DNA of 64,000 nt, taken from Nocardioides alcanivorans. GTDB lineage: Bacteria; Actinomycetota; Actinomycetes; Propionibacteriales; Nocardioidaceae. Shown here in pieces: positions 20,120 to 29,799 of the stretch (the stretch's first letter is position 1; each line of letters starts with the position of its first letter). Under the pieces are notes generated by a model that was given only the letters and a program-made list of their open reading frames with translations, did no database searches and had not been told where the DNA came from. A program made the translations under genes and the position numbers. The DNA lies in contig NZ_JAKGRW010000011.1 in the NCBI RefSeq assembly GCF_021555175.1, positions 19,988 through 83,987 on the forward strand. Direction: 5' to 3'.

Positions 20120-21117
20120 CTAGCGTCGACGGGCGTCGGCGATTTCAGGTTGGTGATGGCCCAGCCATCGGTCTCGGGCCGCCAACGCCGAGGGGTCATC
20201 GCCAAGCGTGGCAGCAAAGAAGGTGACGAGGAGGTCGAACAGCACCTCTCGCAGGTGATCCTGGTCGGCTGCCGGCGGAGCCTCGAGGAAGCCGCGGGCC
20301 GAGGTCGGGTCTTCGGGGGCTGCCGGCAGCATGTGGCCGGCGTCGGCGAGTTCCACCAACCAGGCTTCGGTGGTCTCGGGCAGCGCCTCGCTCCAGGTGC
20401 GCTCGATCGGGTCGTGTCCCGGCGCGCCGGCCTCCTCGCCGTAGCGGATCGCACTGGCGGCCACGATTCCGTCAGCAGTGCCACCCACCAGCAGCACCGG
20501 CACCTCGACCGGTGCCGGCAGCAACGTCCCGGGGGCGTGCCCCAGTTGCTGCGACGCCATCGTGTGGGAACCGTAGGTCGCCACTGCCCGGACCTGCGGA
20601 AACCACTGCGGGCGTGCTGACTGCAGCGCCACGGTGCCACCGGCCGAGTGCCCGAAGAGACCGATGTTGCCGAGGTCGAGCAGCCCGGCCAACGGGCCGG
20701 CCTCCTGCGCCTGGGCGACCGCGTCGAGCACGGCAGCCAGGGCGGGGGTGGTCGGCTTGCTCCCGTAGGTGTCGGGCCCGACCGCGCTCAGGTCGACCCC
20801 GGGCGTCAGGCCGACCTGGCCCGGGAACAGCTCGGCCACCCAGTCGAAGGTGACCGCGACGATCCCGGCGCGCGCCAGTGCCACGGCAAGGTCGAGATAG
20901 CCGACGGACGCGACGTTGATGCCCGGCAGCACGATCACCACGGGGTACGGCGCTCCGGCAGGATCAGCGGCCAGCATGCCGCTCATCCGCTCGATGTCGT
21001 TGCTCGCCTCGAGCGCCGGGTGGCGCATCGTGAGGTGCACGGTGTCGAGGGAGCCGCGGCGCCGGGCACCCGGACAGCCGTCCGGTGGGTCCGGACCAGC
21101 GCGGGCTCAGCAGGCAT
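20120..21117 (-). CDS. Chlorophyllase-like alpha/beta hydrolase (N-terminal frame break likely)
   Basis: ATG 21117 has GAGGA nine bases upstream, inside the stop region of the RCCR-like gene, and is the expected start. The main frame is continuous from about 21060, so one base appears missing between 21055 and 21090; the restored length is 332 residues. PYPVVIVLPGIN gives the oxyanion strand, NIGLFGHSAGGTVALQ the nucleophile Ser (about 158), PVLLVGGTADGIV the Asp region and LADAGHML the His. The arrangement recalls plant chlorophyllase/dienelactone-hydrolase-type proteins (PYPVLLFLHG, GHSRGG). Chlorophyllase removes phytol from chlorophyll. A general esterase of the same fold is the alternative. 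Confidence 0.68.
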
Positions 21118-21125
21118 CGTCTTCC

Positions 21126-21935
21126 TCAGCGCTCGTGTGGGCGGGGCAGGGTGCGGTCGCCACCCCAGAGCGCGCGCACCAGTTGCTGGGTCATGTCGGG
21201 TCCGAAGAACCGCTCACCCATCTCGTTGGCCGGGTCGCGCTCGGCGATGTTGCGTCGGGTGGCCTCGTCACTCGCTGCCAGGGCGGCCTGCTCCTCGAGT
21301 GGCACCCGCTCGGCCTCGTCGACCCACTGCAGCCACCGGTCGAGATGGCGCTCGGCCACCTCGGTGACCAGCTTGGTGGTGCGCTCGTCGCCCGGTGCCA
21401 TGAAGCACATCGCGGTCGGCGACAAGCTGGCGCGGACGAAGGCACTGCGACTGACGAACGGCTGCAGGAAGTCGTTCTCGGCGGCGATCTGCTCCCACTC
21501 GTCGTTGAGTGGGCCGTAGTAGCGGTCGAAGGAGTCGGTGTCGACCAGGATGTTGGAGCGTGGCACCGAGTCCAGGAACATCCAACCCTGCGGAAAGGCG
21601 CCGAGCGCCATCCCGAAGTGCGGGACCTTGACCTGCGGCCCGAGCCAGATCGTCAGGTGCACGTTGACGAAGCCGAGGGCCGCGTTCTCCATGTGCGAGT
21701 GGATCATCCAGTCGATCTCGGGACCGGCATAACCTCGCACGCTGCCGGAGGGACCACCCTCCGAGCTGAACGACTCGAGCACCTCGGTCGAGGGGTCGCG
21801 CTCCAGGTCGAAACGATCGGCGACCTTGGTCGCCATCCGGTCGACCAGCGCCTTCCAGTCGGCAAGGAGTGCGGTGACGTCGGTCGGACCTGCCTCGTCG
21901 AAGTACTCCTGCACCGACTTCAGGTTCTGGCTCAT
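21126..21935 (-). CDS. Red chlorophyll catabolite reductase (RCCR)-like protein 2, first gene of the operon
   Basis: ATG 21935 is chosen because GAGGA lies at the right distance; an ATG at 21947 has its GGAGGG too close. The 269-residue product has VPHFGMALGAFP, FLDSVPRSNILVDTD, FDRYYGPLNDEW, FVRASLSPTAMCF, LQWVDEAERVPLEEQ and SDEATRRNIAERDP.NEMGERFFG. These align by eye, in order, with plant RCCR as I remember it (NFLFEFI, LDLPPRKDLV, FVRSVFSPTA, a C-terminal RDKSFRRKSIEEDLDLQFPRMFGEE-like block). The C-terminal Asp thought to matter in the plant enzyme appears kept (SDEATRR); the central Glu appears replaced by Ala. The operator 21972–21991 lies 36 bases upstream. Confidence 0.75.
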   Translation of the reverse strand: MSQNLKSVQEYFDEAGPTDVTALLADWKALVDRMATKVADRFDLERDPSTEVLESFSSEGGPSGSVRGYAGPEIDWMIHSHMENAALGFVNVHLTIWLGPQVKVPHFGMALGAFPQGWMFLDSVPRSNILVDTDSFDRYYGPLNDEWEQIAAENDFLQPFVSRSAFVRASLSPTAMCFMAPGDERTTKLVTEVAERHLDRWLQWVDEAERVPLEEQAALAASDEATRRNIAERDPANEMGERFFGPDMTQQLVRALWGGDRTLPRPHER

Positions 21936-21971
21936 GCGGTTCCTCATCCCTCCATCAAGAGCATGTGACAC

Positions 21972-21991
21972 AGATAATATATTCTATCTAC
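21972..21991. promoter_or_regulatory. Regulon operator site 5
   Basis: AGATAATATATTCTATCTAC stands 36 bases before the first gene of the chlorophyll-type operon. AGATA at 21972 and TATCT at 21985 are inverted, and the right end TATCTAC is shared with the sites at 11232 and 29735. Confidence 0.6.
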
Positions 21992-22043
21992 TCCGGAAGT
22001 GCGAGGGAATCACCCAACCTTCGAGCGGTGTCTCGCGATCCGG

Positions 22044-23476
22044 TCATGGCGTCGGATAGGCGCTGGCTGCCAGCCCGGCGGCGCCCGCCCGAAAGGCGCC
22101 GGGAGCGTGGATGACGCAGGGTTGCACATATTCGAGGAGACCCTCGTCGCCGTACTCCCGTCCCCAGCCCGATCGCTTCACTCCCCCGAAGGGGGCATGC
22201 AGCGCCATGCCGGTGCGGTTGTGGGTGTTGACGAAGGTGAAGCCGGCCTCCAGCCGGGCCGCCACCTCGAAGGCGCGGTCCTCGTCGGCGGACCACACCG
22301 AGGCGCCCAACCCCAGCTCGCCGGCGTTCGCACGCGCCACGACCTCGTCGAGCGACCCGTAGCCGAGCACCGGCAGGGTCGGGCCGAACTGCTCGGTGAC
22401 CACGATCGGGTCGTCGTCCGCAGCGCCGAGCACGAGGGTGGGGCGGACGAAGTGTCCGCGGGCCAGGTCTCCGACCACCGTGCCCAGCTCGCGTACGTCG
22501 GCTCCTGCGGCCCGCGCTCCGTCGACGAGCTCGCGGATGCGGTCGGCCGAGGCAGCGCTGACCACGGGCCCCATCGTGACCCCCGGGGTGAGCGGGTCGC
22601 CGACGTGCAGCACCCGCTGCGCCGCTGCCTCCAGCCCGGTCACGACCTCCCCAGTCGAGCGGCGGGCACATAGAGACGCTTGATCGCCATGCAGACCTGA
22701 CCGCTGGTCGCGAAGGCCGCCATCAGCATCCGCTCGTAGGCGGCGTCGTCGAGATCGGCGTCGTCGAGCACCACGGCAGGATCGTTGCCACCGAGCTCGA
22801 GCACGCTCGGCGTCAGCGACCTGCCAGCGAGCGACGCGATGGCACGACCCGCCGACTCCCCGCCGGTGAACGCCACCCGAGCCACCTGCTCGTGGGTGAC
22901 CAGTGCGGTGGCGGTCGCGGCCTCGCCGTGCACGACCTGCACGAGCCCTGCGGGCAGTGCGCCGGCGATCACGTCGAGCATCCGCGCAACTCCGAAGGGT
23001 GCCAGCGGGGAGGGCTTGACCACGATCGCGTTGCCGGCGACCAACGCCGGTGCCACCTTGAGGGTCGTGAGGATCAGCGGGGCATTCCAGGGCGTGATGG
23101 CGCCAACCACTCCGAAGGGACGGTGACGGACGGAGAGGCGACCGCGTTGCTCGTCGCTGGCCCGCTCCCGGAGCAGCTCCTCACCACGGCCGGCGTAGAA
23201 ACGCAGGACGGTGGCGGCGAACCCGGCCTCCCCGCGGGCGTCGCCGAGCACCTTCCCGGTCTCTCGAGCGGTGAGCTCGGCAATCGAGTCGAGTTCCGGG
23301 TCGAGCAGGTCGACGGCAGCCCGCACCAGGCGGGTCCGTTCGGCGACCGGTGTCGCCGCCCACAGCAGCTGGGCCTCCGCCGCGGTCCTGACCGCGACGT
23401 CGACTGCGTCCGAGTCGGAGACCTCGACCGTGCCGACCACCTCGTCGGTGCGCGCCGGGTTCTCGCGGGCGATCAC
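22044..23476 (-). CDS. Aldehyde dehydrogenase family protein (frame broken)
   Basis: The restored 477-residue product has FGVVGAITPWNAPL (about 128), GNAIVVKPSPLAP (about 150), FTGGESAGRAI, LELGGNDPAVV (general base Glu, about 230) and ATSGQVCMAIKR (catalytic Cys, about 265), then FGPTLPVLGY and the C-terminal FGGVKRSGWGREYG. The frame breaks at the C4 run 22649–22652; one more base joins PAARLG to EVVTGLE. GTG 23476 overlaps the stop of the FAD monooxygenase gene. It is the last gene of the six-gene operon from 29712 and would oxidise an aldehyde formed upstream. Confidence 0.85.
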
Positions 23477-24693
23477 GCCCCAGCTCCTCCGAGCACGGCA
23501 ACGGGCCTGCCGCTGCGCAGGGAGTTGATCATCGACGTGTTGAGCAGGTGTGCTCGCATCCGCTCCCGGTCGGCGGCCAGCGCGCGCAGTTCGTCGTGGT
23601 AGGCCCTCTGGGCATCCGGGTCGGTCTGGCGCAATCGTTCCCAGTTGTCGTGGGTGATGGTCTTGACGTAGGACAACGCCACCTGACGCCGTCCCTCGCA
23701 CGCAGCGTCGAGGTCGTCGAGGTGGCCGTTGCCGTCGAGGAGCGCGAGCAGCGCCCGCGCCTCGATGACCGCGTCGTGGACGCCGCTGTTCATGCCCATC
23801 CCGCCGAGCGGGTTGTTGATGTGCGCGGCGTCGCCCATGAGCACCAGCCGGCCCTTGCGGAAGGTGTCGGCGACACGCTGGTGCACGCGGTAGAGCGTGG
23901 TGTGCAACACCTCCCAGTCACGGCCGAGGTCGGCCACCCCGGCGAGCCGTACCTGGATCCGGGTCGGGTCGATCTCGACCTCGTCGGCCGTGTCCTGGTC
24001 GGTCGGGAAGAGCACCCGCCAGTGCTCCGGGGTCCGCAGCACCACCAGCCACTCGCTCGGGTCGAAGACGTAGTTGACCGCCGCGATCCCGGGCAGGATG
24101 CTCTCGAGGTCCTCGGTGGTGGAGGCCACCAGGAAGCGCTCCGGATAGGTCATCCCCTCGAAGGTGAAGCCGGCGCTCTGGCGCACCTGGGAATTCGAGC
24201 CGTCGGCGCCGATGACCCAGTCTGCCGTGAAGGTGTCGCCGACCTCGGTCGTCACGCTCGCAGAGGTGTCGGTGGTCGTCGCCTGCACCACCCGCTGCCC
24301 GAAGCGCACGGTGACCTGGGGCAACGCCTGCAGCGCCTCGAGCAGGATCGGCGTGAGCTTGCTCTGCTCGCACTGCACCCGGAAGGGGAAGCGGGTGTCC
24401 TCCGCCAGGATCCCCAGATCGAGGTCGGCGATGGGGCCGGTCTGCCGGTCCCGGTACTGGAAGCCCGTCGACACGATGCCGCGCGCCATCAGCGCATCGA
24501 GCACGCCGAGGTCGTCGAGCATCTCCAGCGACGGCGGGTGGAAGGTCGAGGCCCGCGACTCGGTCGCCAGTGCGTCTCCGGCTTCGAGCACGGTGACCCG
24601 GACCCCGCCCCGGGCCAGCACGAGTGCAGCCGTCAGTCCCACCGCACCGGCTCCTGCCACGATCACCTCGGTGGCGTTGCGCTGCTGGCTCAT
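23473..24693 (-). CDS. FAD-dependent monooxygenase (p-hydroxybenzoate hydroxylase group)
   Basis: The 406-residue product has the N-terminal VAGAGAVGLTAALVLARGG (FAD site, 11–29), the ADWVIGADGSNSQVR stretch (DG motif, about 165) and LVLMGDAAHINNPLGGMGMNSGVHDA (GD motif, about 295), all diagnostic of group A flavin monooxygenases. These enzymes hydroxylate aromatic rings or epoxidise and cleave activated double bonds using NAD(P)H and oxygen. ATG 24693 overlaps the preceding stop (ATGA). The substrate is unknown; a pyrrole or aromatic fragment is possible. Confidence 0.87.
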   Translation of the reverse strand: MSQQRNATEVIVAGAGAVGLTAALVLARGGVRVTVLEAGDALATESRASTFHPPSLEMLDDLGVLDALMARGIVSTGFQYRDRQTGPIADLDLGILAEDTRFPFRVQCEQSKLTPILLEALQALPQVTVRFGQRVVQATTTDTSASVTTEVGDTFTADWVIGADGSNSQVRQSAGFTFEGMTYPERFLVASTTEDLESILPGIAAVNYVFDPSEWLVVLRTPEHWRVLFPTDQDTADEVEIDPTRIQVRLAGVADLGRDWEVLHTTLYRVHQRVADTFRKGRLVLMGDAAHINNPLGGMGMNSGVHDAVIEARALLALLDGNGHLDDLDAACEGRRQVALSYVKTITHDNWERLRQTDPDAQRAYHDELRALAADRERMRAHLLNTSMINSLRSGRPVAVLGGAGA

Positions 24694-25604
24694 GAACCCT
24701 CCATCTCCCGGGCAGCCGTGGGGACGGCGTACCGCAATTCGTCTCTCAGTAGTTCGGGGAGCCCGACCAGGGCGGTCAGGTCGTCCCAGGGCATGCGCTC
24801 CACTGCTGCCGCGTGCCCGGTGCCGACGATCGCGGTCATGGTGCGTCGCACCGCGGCGGCCGCAGCCAACACCGCGGAGACCGGATGGATCACCAGCCGT
24901 ACGCCGGCACGCGCCAGCTGCTCGTCGCTCGGCCCGGCGTCGATCGGCCCACCGGCCTCGGACCGGTTGTAGACCTGCGGCAACGGACGTCCGTCGGCCG
25001 CCAGCGCAGAGCGGACGCTCAGCAACACGTCGAGCGTTGCCCCCTCCACGAAGACGGCGTCAGCACCTGCCTCCGCGAAGGCGCGACAGCGGTGCACCAC
25101 CGCGTCGACTCCTCGCACCGACAGGGCGTCGGTGCGGGCAACGATCACCAGGCCGGTGCCGGAGTCGGCGGCGGCCCGCACCCGATTCGCAGCCTCGTCG
25201 ACGTCGACGACCTCCTTGCCGCCCAGGTGACCGCAACGCTTCGGCGCGACCTGGTCCTCCAGGTGAAGGCCGGCGACACCGGCGGCTGCATAGACCTGCG
25301 TGGTGCGCCGGGCCTGCAACGCGTTGCCGTAGCCGGTGTCGGCATCGGCCAGCAACGGCACCGCGCCCAACGCCGGCACCAAGGAGCTGGCCCTGGCCGC
25401 GATGTCGGTGCCGTGCACGAAGCCGAGGTCGGGCAGGCCGAGGTCGATCGCGGAGACGGTCGCACCCGACAGGCAGGCCCCACGGGCCCCCGCCGCCACC
25501 GCCAACGCAGCCGAGACGGCGTCGTACACCCCGGGCAACCGGACCACGTCGGGGCCGGCGAGCAACTCCCGCAGTCGGACCGCGTTGGGGCTCGCGACGC
25601 TCAT
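24690..25604 (-). CDS. Isocitrate lyase / PEP mutase family C–C lyase
   Basis: The 304-residue product has DADTGYG (metal-binding Asp, about 87), LHLEDQVAPKRCGHL with the KRCGH catalytic signature (about 115–127) and IVARTDA. The KxCGH form is found in methylisocitrate lyase and in 2,3-dimethylmalate lyase, while PEP mutases lack it. Dimethylmalate lyase acts after dimethylmaleate in nicotinate fermentation; an alkyl-malate substrate would suit this locus. ATG 25604 overlaps the preceding stop, and the gene lies between an aldehyde dehydrogenase and a flavin monooxygenase in the same operon. Confidence 0.83.
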   Translation of the reverse strand: MSVASPNAVRLRELLAGPDVVRLPGVYDAVSAALAVAAGARGACLSGATVSAIDLGLPDLGFVHGTDIAARASSLVPALGAVPLLADADTGYGNALQARRTTQVYAAAGVAGLHLEDQVAPKRCGHLGGKEVVDVDEAANRVRAAADSGTGLVIVARTDALSVRGVDAVVHRCRAFAEAGADAVFVEGATLDVLLSVRSALAADGRPLPQVYNRSEAGGPIDAGPSDEQLARAGVRLVIHPVSAVLAAAAAVRRTMTAIVGTGHAAAVERMPWDDLTALVGLPELLRDELRYAVPTAAREMEGS

Positions 25605-27099
25605 CGCCCGTGCAGCGCGAAGCCGCCCTCGACCCCGACGACGCGGGTGCCGGTGAAGACGCGAATCGTCTCGACCGTGCCCTCCTCGCCCATGCCGGAG
25701 AGTCCCCAGGCAGGACGCGGGGTCATCAGGTGCAGGCTCATGATCGTCGAACCGTTGACCTTGACCTCTCCGGCACGGACTCGGCGTGCTGCAGCGAGCG
25801 CGGCGTCGGTGTCCGTGCCGACCACGTAGCCCTCGAGGCCGAAGGGGTCGCGTTGGCGAGCCGCACCGCCTCGTCGAGGTCGCCGTAGGTGTGAACCGTG
25901 GCGACGGGGCCGAAGACCTCGTGCACCGCGGACCCGCTCGGCACTGCTGAGATCAGCGTGGGTGCGAGAAAGTTTCCGCCCGCGGGCAGGTCAGTGCTGA
26001 CGTGTGCCTTGCCCCCGGCGGCCAACCGCTCGTCGATCTGCTCCAGCAACCGGTCCCGGTGCCCCGCATGGACGATCGGCCCGAACTCGGTGGCCGGGTC
26101 GAGCGGGTCGCCGACGCGCAGGTCGGCCAGTCGCTCACCGATCCGTTCGAGCACCTCGTCGGCCCGGTCGGCAGGGAGCACGAGTCGACCGAGGGCACGG
26201 CACCACTGTCCGTTGAGCGTGGTGAGCAGGTCGGCGGCGGCCCTGGCTGCCGCGTCGACGTCGGCGTCGGGCATGACGAGCAGGGGGTTGTTGCCGCCGA
26301 GCTCGAGCTGCAGTGCGGTGAAGTTGGCAGCGCAGGCGGCGGCGATGGCCCGACCCGCCTCCAGGCCTCCGGTGAAGGAGACCGCGCGGACCCGCTGGTC
26401 GTTGACCAACTGGCCACCGACCCTGGCACCACCCTGCAGCAGCTGGAAGGTTCCGGCCGGAGCGCCTTGTTCGGTCAGCACCCGCTCGACCACCTCGGCC
26501 AACGCAGTCGTCCCCCAGGCGGCGTACTCGCTGGGCTTCAGCAACGACGGGGCGCCGGCAGCCAGCGAGCTCGCGATCTTGTGGGCAGCCATGGGGGCCG
26601 GGGCGTTCCACGGGACCAGGCTCAGCGCGGGCCCGAGCGGCAGCCGGTGCACCTCGACCTCGTTGCCGTGCTCACCGACGGTCGTGTCGAGGAGTACGCC
26701 GTCGCGCAGTTGCTGCGCCGCGAGGTGGAACGCACCGGGAACGATCACGCCGACGATGCTGGTCTGGGTGACCGGCACCCCGGTGGCCATGGCCTCGAGT
26801 GCGGCGATCCGGGGCACCTCGGCGCCCAGTGCCGCGCCGATCGCGTCGAGGATCTCCGCCCGGCGCTCCGTCGGCACTGCCTGCCACGCCTCGGCGACGT
26901 GCACCCGGTGGGCAGCCGCGAGCGCCTGCTCCACCTGGTCACTGCTGCTGGCCCGGGCACGGCCCAGCGACTCCCCCGTGAACGGGTCGGCCAGGGCCAG
27001 CTCGAGCGTCTCGGCCGGGTCGCTCCAAGCGCCGTCGACCAGTTGCCGCAGACGCGGGACCTCGAGGTCGCCGCGGCCGACACCGGTCTCGTCGCTCAC
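25601..27099 (-). CDS. Aldehyde dehydrogenase family protein (frame broken)
   Basis: The restored 499-residue product has LSLVPWNAPAPM (about 160), PSLLKPSEYA, FTGGLEAGRAI, LELGGNNPLLV (Glu, about 265) and LNGQWCRALGRL (catalytic Cys, about 298), then FGPVATVHTYG and GLSGMGEEGTVE near the end. It is divergent from the ALDH at 22044–23476, so the two are not a recent duplication. The frame breaks at the G4 run 25844–25847; one more base gives NATPFGLEGYVVGTD. GTG 27099 overlaps the stop of the preceding flavoprotein gene. Confidence 0.85.
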
Positions 27100-28424
27100 T
27101 TGCCCTCCCCGCCCTTCGTGAAGCTGTCAGTGGTGGTGAGACCGGCCCATCCCTCGTTGTCGACCAGCATCTTGGCGAGATCGAGTTTGCCGCGTTCAGC
27201 CGGGAAGGCCTGGACGAGTCCCATTGTGGTGTCGCGCAGGGCGCGACCAATCTGATTGCCCATCAGCGCACCCGAGGTGCCGCACATCTTGAGGGCCAGG
27301 AGCGCCACCTCATGAGAGTGCTCGCAGATCGCGCCCTTGGCAAGCTTCCACGACTGCACGACCTCCTGCTTGGGCAGGAGGGGCGGGTCGCTCGCCTCGA
27401 GATCAACCTGGCGACGCAGCCACAGGTTGGCCTCGGCCAGGTGCTTCTCGCCCTCACCGATCATGACCTGGTGCATCGGGCTGGATGCGATCGGCTTGCC
27501 GGTGTCGGCGAACTTCGCCCCCATCGTGCGGTCGATGGCGTAGCCCCACACGCCCTGGGCGATGCCGGCATAGATCGCCGCGATCGCGATCTGGTTGCCG
27601 ACCCATGAGCCACGCGACATCTGGGTGGCGCGGGTGAAGGCACCGGGCACGGCGAGCGACAGCTCGTCGGGGACGAAGCAGTCCTCCATGACCAGGCCGT
27701 TGTTGTCGGAGGCGCGCATGCCCAGACCGACCCATGCGGCGCGCGGCCGCGCACCCGGGGTGTTGCGTGGCACCAGGAAGAGGGTGAGCGAATCCATGCC
27801 CTCGATGTCGTCGCGACGAGCAGTCACGAGGTAGTAGTCGGCCGAGCCGGAGAGGCAGCCGAACGACTTCTCCCCGTTGAGCACCCAGCCACCGTCGGCG
27901 CGGGTGGCCGTGGTGCGGATCAGCACGTTCGCGTTGGAGGCCTTGACCGCCTCGCTGGCGAAGTTCCCGATCGCCTTCTTGTCGCTGCCCATCAGACGGA
28001 GCACCTTCTCGGCAAAGGCACGTACGACGGGTGCCTCCTCCTCGTCGTAGAGCCCGGCGTCGAGCGCAGCCAACGGGAGCATGCCGCGCGACGACGAGGA
28101 GCAGTGGAAGAAGTAGGCCAGAGCGGTGGAGCCGCACACCGTGCCGAGGGCATAGGTGGTGGCGGCGAGGTCGCGCAGGCCGCCGCCGAGACCGCCGTAC
28201 TCCTTGGGCACGACGAGCCCGAGCAGGCCTGCATCACCGAGCAGCTTGAGGTGCCCGTGGGGCAGCGCCCCCGCTTCATCGGCCGACTCGGCCGCGTCCG
28301 CAATCGCGGGCAGGACCGATTCGACCAGACTGGCCCGCCACCGCTCCTCCTGCGTGAGGTCTGGGAAGACTCGTTCGGCGGTCAGCCTCGGGGTCTCGGT
28401 CTCTTCCACGAGCTTGGCGGTCAT
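27096..28424 (-). CDS. Acyl-CoA dehydrogenase-type flavoprotein (possible flavin monooxygenase)
   Basis: The 442-residue product starts at ATG 28424 with AGGAG eight bases upstream. It has the acyl-CoA dehydrogenase helical N-terminus (VPKEYGGLGGGLRDLA, about 75), the middle beta domain (GGWVLNGEKSFGCLSGSADYYLVTA, about 175) and a four-helix C-terminus. The usual WITNG reads GCLSG, and the catalytic Glu is not obvious. Because it directly follows a flavin reductase domain protein, it may be the oxygenase half of a two-component FMN monooxygenase of this fold (DszC/HsaA type) rather than a true dehydrogenase. That choice is inference. Its stop overlaps the next GTG. Confidence 0.75.
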   Translation of the reverse strand: MTAKLVEETETPRLTAERVFPDLTQEERWRASLVESVLPAIADAAESADEAGALPHGHLKLLGDAGLLGLVVPKEYGGLGGGLRDLAATTYALGTVCGSTALAYFFHCSSSSRGMLPLAALDAGLYDEEEAPVVRAFAEKVLRLMGSDKKAIGNFASEAVKASNANVLIRTTATRADGGWVLNGEKSFGCLSGSADYYLVTARRDDIEGMDSLTLFLVPRNTPGARPRAAWVGLGMRASDNNGLVMEDCFVPDELSLAVPGAFTRATQMSRGSWVGNQIAIAAIYAGIAQGVWGYAIDRTMGAKFADTGKPIASSPMHQVMIGEGEKHLAEANLWLRRQVDLEASDPPLLPKQEVVQSWKLAKGAICEHSHEVALLALKMCGTSGALMGNQIGRALRDTTMGLVQAFPAERGKLDLAKMLVDNEGWAGLTTTDSFTKGGEGK

Positions 28425-28434
28425 CCTGCTGCTC

Positions 28435-29712
28435 CTACGATCTGTGGGGTGCCGACCCGGGTCGGCACGGTGGGGGCTGGGCGGTGCCGCTGCCGTTGGG
28501 GGCAGGACCTCGCAAGGTCTGGGCAAGCTGGACAAGGGCCTCTGCGTCGACGGGGGTGTCGACGTCCACTTCGTCGAGCAGCCGGATCAGGTCTTCGGTG
28601 GCGACCGCCTCGTCGAGACCAGCAACCGTGGTGTCGAAGTGGCGCACCCCGCTCTTGAGGGCAGTGAGCGCCTTGACCAGTCCCAGCCGGTCGCGGTCGT
28701 GCAGCCCCAGTCGCAGCGGCACCGGGCGAGCCAGTGCCACGGCTTCCTGGAGCAGGCCACGCACCGTCAGTGGGGTCGCCCCTCCGGCCGTGTCGGGGAG
28801 CGCGATCTCGGCCACTCCGGCGCGGGCGAACTGTTGCACCGCGGAGAGCACCAGATCGAGCCGGACGGCGTCGAACGGATCGATGACCGTGACCGCAGCG
28901 CGGTCGGCGATGCCGTCCAGGGCCTCGACGGTGCGGGTGACGGCGGCAGGATCGGTGGGGTCGACGATGAACTCGACGGTGCCGATCCCCGATGCCAACA
29001 CCCGGTCCGCCTGGGCACGGTCGGCGACCACCACACTGGCGCGATCCATCGCGACGAAGCGTGGGAGCACACCCTCGACGGGCGTCCGGCCGTCGGAGAT
29101 GTCGGCGACCCGCACCCGCACCCCGGCATCGGCCACCTGGCCGGCGATCCGGGCGGTCTCCGGTCCGTGGCCCGCGGCGACCAGACCGGACACCACGCCA
29201 CTGTCGGAGAGGGTGGCCACGTCGGGGAGCACATCGGCGAACTGTCCCCAGCCACGCGAGTGGAAGAGCAGCGGCGCAGACTTGCGCGCAGCGTGGCCCT
29301 CCATCACCTCGCCGACGAAGATCGTGTGGTCGCCGCCCGGATAGGCGTGCACCACCCGACAGTCGAACCAGCCGAGCGCCGAGTCGAGCAGCGGTACGCC
29401 GGTGTCAGCAGTGGTCCAGCTCTCGCCGGCAAACCTGTCCTCGACCTTGTCCATGCCCGCGAACCGTCGACCGACATCGATCTGGTCCTTGGCCAGGACG
29501 TTGATGCCGAAGACACCGCTCGCGCTGATCAGCTGGTGGCTGTAGAGCGTCTTCGTCAGGCAGATCGACACCAGTGGCGGGTCGAGACTGACGCTGGAGA
29601 ACGAACTGGCAGTCATCCCGTGCCAGGCGTCGCCCTCCCCCAGTGTCGTCACCACCGTCACACCGCTGGGCCACTGCGACATCACGTCGCGAAACGTTGC
29701 TGGATCAACCAC
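28435..29712 (-). CDS. Fusion: flavin reductase domain + HMGL-like TIM-barrel domain
   Basis: The 425-residue product starts at GTG 29712 after AGGAGG. Residues 1 to about 160 are an FMN-binding split-barrel flavin reductase (FRDVMSQWPSGVTVVT, TASSFSSVSLDPPLVS, GVFGINVLA, GDHTIFVGEV). Residues about 165–410 resemble the isopropylmalate synthase/HMG-CoA lyase barrel: EIALPDTAGGATPLTVRGLL (about 325) and LRLGLHDRDRLGLVKALTALKSGVRHFDTT.AGL (about 358). The barrel's H-x-H metal motif reads GLHD and the GGCP loop is absent, so activity is doubtful. I do not know this fusion. It heads the six-gene operon, 22 bases from operator 29735–29750. Confidence 0.72.
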   Translation of the reverse strand: MVDPATFRDVMSQWPSGVTVVTTLGEGDAWHGMTASSFSSVSLDPPLVSICLTKTLYSHQLISASGVFGINVLAKDQIDVGRRFAGMDKVEDRFAGESWTTADTGVPLLDSALGWFDCRVVHAYPGGDHTIFVGEVMEGHAARKSAPLLFHSRGWGQFADVLPDVATLSDSGVVSGLVAAGHGPETARIAGQVADAGVRVRVADISDGRTPVEGVLPRFVAMDRASVVVADRAQADRVLASGIGTVEFIVDPTDPAAVTRTVEALDGIADRAAVTVIDPFDAVRLDLVLSAVQQFARAGVAEIALPDTAGGATPLTVRGLLQEAVALARPVPLRLGLHDRDRLGLVKALTALKSGVRHFDTTVAGLDEAVATEDLIRLLDEVDVDTPVDAEALVQLAQTLRGPAPNGSGTAQPPPCRPGSAPHRS

Positions 29713-29734
29713 AGGTCACCTCCTCTGGTAACAG

Positions 29735-29750
29735 AATATACGATATCTAC
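29735..29750. promoter_or_regulatory. Regulon operator site 6
   Basis: AATATACGATATCTAC lies 22 bases before the GTG of the operon 29712 to 22044. It is the closest match to a shared consensus, differing from the site at 11232–11247 in one of 16 positions. Confidence 0.62.
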
Positions 29751-29799
29751 TCTGATGTGAGAAGACCCGCGCACCCAGGTGCGCCTAAATGAGGGCCCC

